Part shown: positions 58,968 to 64,000 of the stretch, in pieces
How the letters are laid out: each line of letters begins with the position of its first letter
Numbering within the stretch: position 1 is the stretch's first letter
Origin: Parasponia andersonii
Taxonomy: Eukaryota > Streptophyta > Magnoliopsida > Rosales > Cannabaceae
NCBI GenBank assembly: GCA_002914805.1
Contig: JXTB01000135.1
Coordinates: forward strand, 749,265 to 813,264
Length of the DNA stretch: 64,000 bases
Direction: 5' to 3'
Notes under the pieces: model-generated
The model's input: the letters and a program-made list of their open reading frames with translations, nothing else
Told to the model about the DNA's origin: nothing
Databases searched by the model: none
Position numbers and translations under genes: made by a program

Positions 58968-59235
58968 TAAAATGCTTGCCGATGGCCCGAGAAAACATAC
59001 GAAGAGGAAAGCACTGCGCAACCAAAAACTTGCCAGCAGATCTCGAAAACGATCGTACTATAGGAATCACATCGTGCAATAAAATGCTTGCCGATAGCCC
59101 GAGAAAACATACGAAGAGGGAAGAACTATGCAACCAAAAACTTGCCAGTAGTCCTCAAAACAATCATACTATAAGAATCACATCACGCAATAAAACGCAT
59201 GCCGATGACCCGAGAAAACGTACGAGGAGAAAAGG
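58968..59235. repeat. 112-bp array, about 2.4 copies (copy 2)
   Basis: GCCGAT(G/A)(G/A)CCCGAG recurs at 58978, 59090 and 59201. This is the reverse-orientation homologue of the six-copy array at 16070-16725, with the same two-half structure. Because 112 is not a multiple of three, each unit is read in a new frame. Confidence 0.87.
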
Positions 59236-59695
59236 AAAGCAGGGTCAGGATCCACCCGTTAGAAGTGGACCCTCCCTAAGGAATATTTTAGCTATTCGAA
59301 GAGCTAAAGGAAAGCATGGTCGGGATCCACCTGTTAGAAGTGGACTCTCCCTAAGGAATATTTTAGCTATACGAATGGCTAAAGGAAAGCAGAGTCGGGA
59401 TCCACCTGTTGGAAGTGGACCCTCCCTAAGGAACATTTTAGCTATACGAAGAGCTAAAGGAAAGCAGGGTCGGGATCCACCTGTTGGAAGTGGACCCTCC
59501 CTAAGGAACATTTTAGCTATACGAAGAGCTAAAGGAAAGCAGAGTCGGGATCCACCCGTTGGAAGTGGACCCTCCCTAAGGAACATTTTAGCTATACGAA
59601 TGGCTAAAGGAAAGCAGGATCGGGATCCACCCGTTAGAAGTGGATCCTCTCTAAGGAACGTTTTAGCTATACGAAGAGCTAAAGGAAAGTAGGCT
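59236..59695. repeat. Exact 75-bp array, six copies, open as 25-residue repeats (copy 2)
   Basis: TCCACC(C/T)GTT occurs at 59251, 59326, 59401, 59476, 59551 and 59626, always 75 bp apart. One plus frame (58976-59692) reads a basic repeat DPPVRSGPSLRNILAIRRAK about six times; the minus frame is open too (59245-59721, FPLALRIAKMFLREGPLPTG). Units differ by only a few substitutions. A 75-bp period keeps any stop-free frame open, so openness alone does not prove coding. Copy 1 has three diverged units. Confidence 0.93.
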
Positions 59696-59711
59696 CTACC
59701 CGGGGGATGGT

Positions 59712-60137
59712 TTATTTGCACATGGGCAGGATGTGAACGGATTTGGAGTCTACCCGTTGGAAGTAGTCCAGTACCAGACCAAACGTGAAGATAGAAATTA
59801 AGATTAAAGTCTGTTTATTATGTCCTAAATATACGAAGCGCACGGTCAACAGTGGCGTGCGCTCATAAGCCCTATTTATGGGAGGCAGGTTACGAACGGA
59901 CTCGTAGGGAGACATCGGAGTGGTAGTGCCCTGTTTGTTCCCGATAAGAGCCGAGTCCAGGCCTTCTCCTTTACAACGACGGGTCCAAACAATGGTCGAC
60001 TGATCCCTGGAGCTGGTTCCGAGCGCGGTCCTATTTGGGGTCGAAGAAGTCCAGCCACACGCGCGGGTCGAACTCTGCCAAAATAAATCATAACAGAACT
60101 TATACTTCCGTAAAACAGGATGAGTCAAAGCTCGCAT
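59712..60137 (-). pseudogene. Open frame beyond the antisense gene (copy 2)
   Basis: 141 residues in the same orientation as the antisense gene, matching the 15540-15812 frame in copy 1 (RACGWTSST, GTSSRDQSTIVWTRRC, ESVRNLPPI). Product unknown; it may be only conserved element DNA. The remaining 60138-60370 is spacer. Confidence 0.35.
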
Positions 60138-60370
60138 CCCTATCTCCGGAATTAATCTTGACAGTCATGGCTCGAGGAGGACTCACTAATGGTCCGAAAT
60201 CGTGTCCATCTGAGTCATCCACAATTATTTATACAGACGGCTGCAATAAGGTTTAACTTTACCCCGGACGCGGTCAACAAAGAAAAAGAAAACAGACTAA
60301 AGAGAATCGCACTGTTCTTATTATTTATACAAAGGGTTACAACGAGGGTCAGCTTTACAAATGTACAAAA

Positions 60371-63300
60371 TTAGGGACCCAAATTACCTCCGACCAGGGG
60401 AGCGCAGCCAGTCCCGGTGCTTGGACCAGCCCCGGTGGAGGGTGGCGTACTAGGGTCGGATTCATCGTTGGATACAATGACCGCACCAGACCCCTCACCA
60501 GTTAAGACCCCAAGACCAGGCTGACCTCCAGGGGCTTCCGAAGTTCAATATGGCGGACTGGAAATGGGATAAGCTCTTTGGCACCAGAGGCAGATGTAGA
60601 GGGCCCGTCCTTTTCCACAGCAAGCATCTTCAGTACGTAAGCAGGGTACGTGATGCTGATCTCATCCCCAAGCTGCTGCATGTAGTGCTTGACGAAATAG
60701 TGGTCTCTCTCGATGCCTTTCTGTTCGTCAAACTGGTTTGGCGTTACCACCTCAGCATGGCTTTCGAATTCTCTACTCTCCCAGCCAGACCTGTAACTTT
60801 CCGCAGAAAGGACATCCACCTGCCTCTAGTACCTCGTTTTCAATTTTTCCACGTCCGCCAGCCTATCCCTCAGCGCCGCCAGCCTTAGCTCCGCTTGCCA
60901 CTGCGATAAGTCAACCAAAAAAGTGTTAATGCCAGCAAGGTCCTCGCCGTGTTTGCGAGAAATCTCTACGTGAGCACTCATCAGATTTTTGTAATCCAAG
61001 TAGAGATATCGATTTACCTCGTTGGACCGGTAAAGTCTGCGTTGCAGGGAGTAGGCCTCTAGCTTGGCTTTCGCCTCGACTTTCCTAGCTTCTTTGGCGT
61101 TATCGACAGTCCTGTCACGAGTGAAGAAAGCTAGTCCCATCTCTGCCCCCTCGCTCTGTAATTCTTGCTCCTTGACCCTTAGCTCATTTTAAGCCAGTCT
61201 GGTGGCCTCAGATTGAGCAAGTTTGTCAGCCTCCGCCTCGACCAATCTCGCAACCAGCTCCTCGCGCCTGGTCCTCTCAACACTCAGAGCATGAGCCACC
61301 ACGCTGCTGACCCTCACTTCTTCGAGGCTCCGATATAAATCGAAGTCCGACCTCAACTCGACAAGGGCGGCCTCACTGTGCTCGGCCAGTGCAAAGCAGG
61401 TGCTTAACTCCTTGGTCAAATCCCTGACGCGAGAGGAATAGAAAGACCGGATGGCAGCCAGCTGCAAGTTAAACAAAAAAAGGGGGGGTTAGCGTCTAGC
61501 AAGGATACTGAAAAATATAGAAGTAACCGAAAGGACAAAACCTGTGCGAAGGTATGGCTGGTGACAAGCTCGACGTTCTCCAAAGAGAGCGCCTCTAGCT
61601 CTGGCTCTGTGGCTGGACCCTCTCTTTGGGCGTTGCCCGTGCCTGGGGAACACGACTCTACCCCGCTAGCCGTGATGGCACCCTCTCCCTCAGCCGGGCA
61701 TGCCCTCGAAGCAGCGGCGGTAGGGACGAAGGAAAGCTGGGCGCCACCGAGAGTGCCGTCGGCCACGGTGGGAGGTGGTGCATTTCCTTTTGGCGGGCCG
61801 CTGCACACAGACCTTCTTCTCCTTAGAAGGGTCAGCGTGGCCCTGTCATCATCACTGTCAGACGAGGGGGCAACCCTGCCCCTCTTCTCTGCCCGGCCCT
61901 CTTCTTCGTTAGATAAGCCGACCTCGTAGCGCCGCTTTATTAGGACCGGAGGAGGGGAAGATAGTCGAGACTTCAACCTCGGAGCCTCCTCACTGAGCTC
62001 GGCGATCTCCCCACCGAGGCAAGTAGCACTCGATTTCGAACCGGAGTCAGGGGTGGACGAGGTTGGTGCAGCAGACCCCCCAAGCAGACTCCGGGGCATT
62101 CCCTCGCCGCATACGGTCCTTGTGGTAGACGTTCCCCTGGATGGAGATCTGCCTGCGTCAGAGCGGGGGACCGCGGACACTTCATCTTCTGAGGGCACCA
62201 CGATATGCCGGCCAGCGGGTGAATTGAGGTGAGCCTTATGTCTCGCGGCCCCCCTCAACAGGGGAGGGGTCTGCCGATGGGCCCCTCTCAGAACCTATAA
62301 AAAACAAGCAACATGTTTAGATCGCGGTCGTAGCCCGATCGACGAAGCTCAGGGATGCGGAAATAAACCCACCTCTAGCCCTCTTAGGGTGGCAGATTCT
62401 TCCTTACGGAGCCTGATGCACTCCTCGGCCATGAACCTCACAGCCTCTTCGAGCTCGTGACTAGTCGGCGCCACCAGGTCATTGGAGCCTGCCAACTGGC
62501 TCGAAGCCGTAACCTGACGACCCACAAGGTGATGCGGTCATGCTCGTCCCGGCAGAATCAGTTCAGGGCAGAGACATCAAGTCGGCTCCGCAAGTGCTTC
62601 GTGATGACCCAGGTGTCTAGGCAGAAGGGAAGGTATGAAACAATCCTGAGCATCATATTCATCACCAGGGGGTTGAGGGTGGCCTCGATATGCCGGCAGT
62701 CCCCAAGAGATCCGAAGATGACGATCCCTTCCAGGCATTTGAGCCGCCCCGCTGACAAATGCGGCTCGAACCTACTCTCTTCTGCCGAGGCTGCACGAGA
62801 CAAAATAACGTGAGCAATAATAGACGAGGAGAACGCAGACCCGAAAATCACGACCTAGCACTTACTCTGCACGAATACTGAGGGAATTTGGAAGTGCTCG
62901 CCATTCAACCAAGGGGAGCACCATACCCCTCCAACGGCGTATAGCCTAGTATGGGAGTCCTATTGCTTATCTGACCTCGGCAAGCCCCAGAAGATGTGAC
63001 GTCCCGGGAGCGGTTGGAGGTAAAAGGTGGGGTATGAACTCTTCTTAGGGATGAGGGTGAGTTTGTAAGCATAAAAGACCACCTCCATATCGATATGCAG
63101 GTTATAGAGAACTGACATGGCGGAAAGCCCCATCAAGGTCATGACCCCGTTTGCATTTAACTGCATCGGATGGATTCCCGTTAAAGCGAAGAATTGGTGG
63201 ATCAGAGGAGGAAGAGGGAATCGCAGCCATTCCAGATGTTTTCTGCCCAAGATAATAGAGCCTTCGGGGGCAGAGGGACGAAGATACTAATCTGCGGGGT

Positions 63301-63409
63301 CCTCGACCCTTTGCAGCGTCACTCCACCGGGGAGGCAAAGCTGTCTCCTTAGTGAATCCAACTCCGAATCCACGATGGGGTGGAATTCCTGATCTTGACC
63401 CGAAGCCAT
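60371..63409 (-). pseudogene. Antisense intron-containing extra gene of Tat element (copy 2)
   Basis: ATG at 63409 (MASGQDQEFHPIVDSELDSL), 122 bp below a TATA box. The N-terminal domain is of the putative gypsy-type transposon family (HLEWLRFPLPPLIHQFF, NANGVMTLMGLSAMS, HIFWGLPRSDK). The intron 62875-62791 is at the same place as 12474-12553 in copy 1. The middle region is Ser/Pro-rich with an acidic-basic stretch (PSSDSDDDRATLTLLRRRRS, about 61810-61860) like a nuclear-protein linker. After a further intron near 61540-61463 comes a long coiled coil (61476-60826; SRVRDLTKEL, SVERTRREELVARLVEAEA). Two stops, both where copy 1 keeps or implies Trp, break exon 1: near 63290 (copy 1 has TGG) and after SDKQ near 62960. 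The ancestral gene was probably intact. Role unknown. Confidence 0.78.
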
Positions 63410-63530
63410 TGTTCTGGATACGATCGAAAGAGCAAAAGTGTCTAGAAGGGAGGAAGTCGGAAACCCTAGGATTTTATGAGGCTAGAATAATTGAAGATTT
63501 TAGTAAAGTGGCAAATGAGCGTAATTGTGT

Positions 63531-63538
63531 CTTTTATA
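63531..63538 (-). promoter_or_regulatory. TATA box of the antisense gene (copy 2)
   Basis: TATAAAAG on the minus strand, within CTCTATAAAAG shared with copy 1 at 11773-11782. It is placed for transcription away from the 3' LTR. Confidence 0.65.
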
Positions 63539-63727
63539 GAGGGGGAGCCGAAGAGTTTTTCTGGAAAAGGGGAGAGCAAAGGAGACCGAACAGTCGGAAC
63601 TTCGAAATTTAAACAAAATTTCGTGACATGGGATAACGTGCCTCCGCGTCGGCAATGGGGAGCCACGTGCATCCCCCAGGTTGGAAGAACGGATAAACGA
63701 TTTCCCCACTTGATGAATACAAATCCA

Positions 63728-63750
63728 TCAAGTAGGGAAATGGGGGCAGT
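63728..63750 (+). promoter_or_regulatory. Polypurine tract of Tat copy 2
   Basis: AAGTAGGGAAATGGGGGCAG directly precedes the 3' LTR, as in copy 1. Confidence 0.8.
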
Positions 63751-64000
63751 TGTGGGACCTGTTCCTAAATCATATACCATGTGGATGATTAAGCGGCAGA
63801 ACATGTCACAAATGGGGCCCACTGTCCGACAGGTGTCGAGAATGATTAGCTAAAGGCCACGCGGGTCACACGTGATACCATATCAGCCATTGGGCTATCC
63901 GAGATTAGGATCGAGCCCATCACAGACCCTGGATAGATTCGGCCCAGTCCGACCCTTACCTCAACAGCTGGGGGGTCGGAAGCCCCAAGGGTCTTCCACC
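63751..64000 (+). repeat. 3' LTR of Tat copy 2, first 250 bp
   Basis: TGTGGGACCTGTTCC matches the start of the 5' LTR at 56931 and stays aligned to the window edge with one 1-bp indel and about 25 substitutions by eye. Confidence 0.9.

Larger units (their letters stand above)
56931..64000 (+). mobile_element. Tat-lineage element lacking pro-pol (copy 2), 3' LTR cut by window
   Basis: Order: 5' LTR, PBS-like site, gag, deletion, 112-bp array, 75-bp array, a spacer, antisense gene (minus), polypurine tract, 3' LTR. Relative to copy 1 the interval from the end of gag to the arrays, holding protease, RT, both RNase H and integrase, is missing; the join is near 58940-58965. It could only move by using another element's enzymes. 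The two LTRs differ at about 25 of the first 250 positions by eye, mostly transitions. It lies in inverted orientation to copy 1. Confidence 0.9.

Overview
The window is nuclear DNA of a flowering plant, most likely a eudicot; the species cannot be fixed from the sequence. The evidence is split genes with GT-AG introns, plant-only families (a PRONE-type ROP GEF, tau-class glutathione S-transferases, a DIR1-like lipid-transfer protein), AT-rich intergenic DNA and large LTR retrotransposons. No prokaryotic or viral feature is seen.

Layout. 0-1.1 kb: a frameshifted DIR1-like lipid-transfer gene (minus) and a decayed tRNA-Asp-like sequence (minus). 1.4-4.9 kb: a complete seven-exon RopGEF gene (minus) encoding 707 residues. 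5-10 kb: AT-rich intergenic DNA with a 177-bp tandem duplication. 10.8-22.1 kb: a Ty3/gypsy element of the Tat lineage (minus), with its 5' end cut off. It has gag, a pol with two RNase H domains, two tandem-repeat arrays and an antisense, intron-containing extra gene next to the 3' LTR. 22-38.5 kb: a tau GST cluster of one intact gene, one gene almost wholly hidden by a run of N, and one frameshifted copy. The first two lie in two diverged copies of one segmental duplication, which later received different insertions: the Tat element and a MITE in one, a Ty1/copia element and a second copy of the same MITE in the other. 42.5-43.3 kb: a complete four-exon universal stress protein gene (minus, 158 residues). 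45-56.9 kb: few or no genes, with an 80-bp tandem repeat, a 2.2-kb solo-LTR-like element and a foldback element. 56.9-64 kb: a second Tat element (plus), related to the first, with both LTRs (the right one cut by the window edge). It has lost all of protease-RT-RNase H-integrase but keeps gag, both arrays and the antisense gene.

The cellular genes are unrelated in function (lipid transfer/defence, ROP GTPase activation, detoxification, stress). The most unusual material is in the two Tat copies. Their antisense gene has its own TATA box and shared intron positions, and each copy has been inactivated by different nonsense transitions. Beside it lie arrays with exact 112-bp (2 x 56) and 75-bp periods whose copy numbers differ between the elements.
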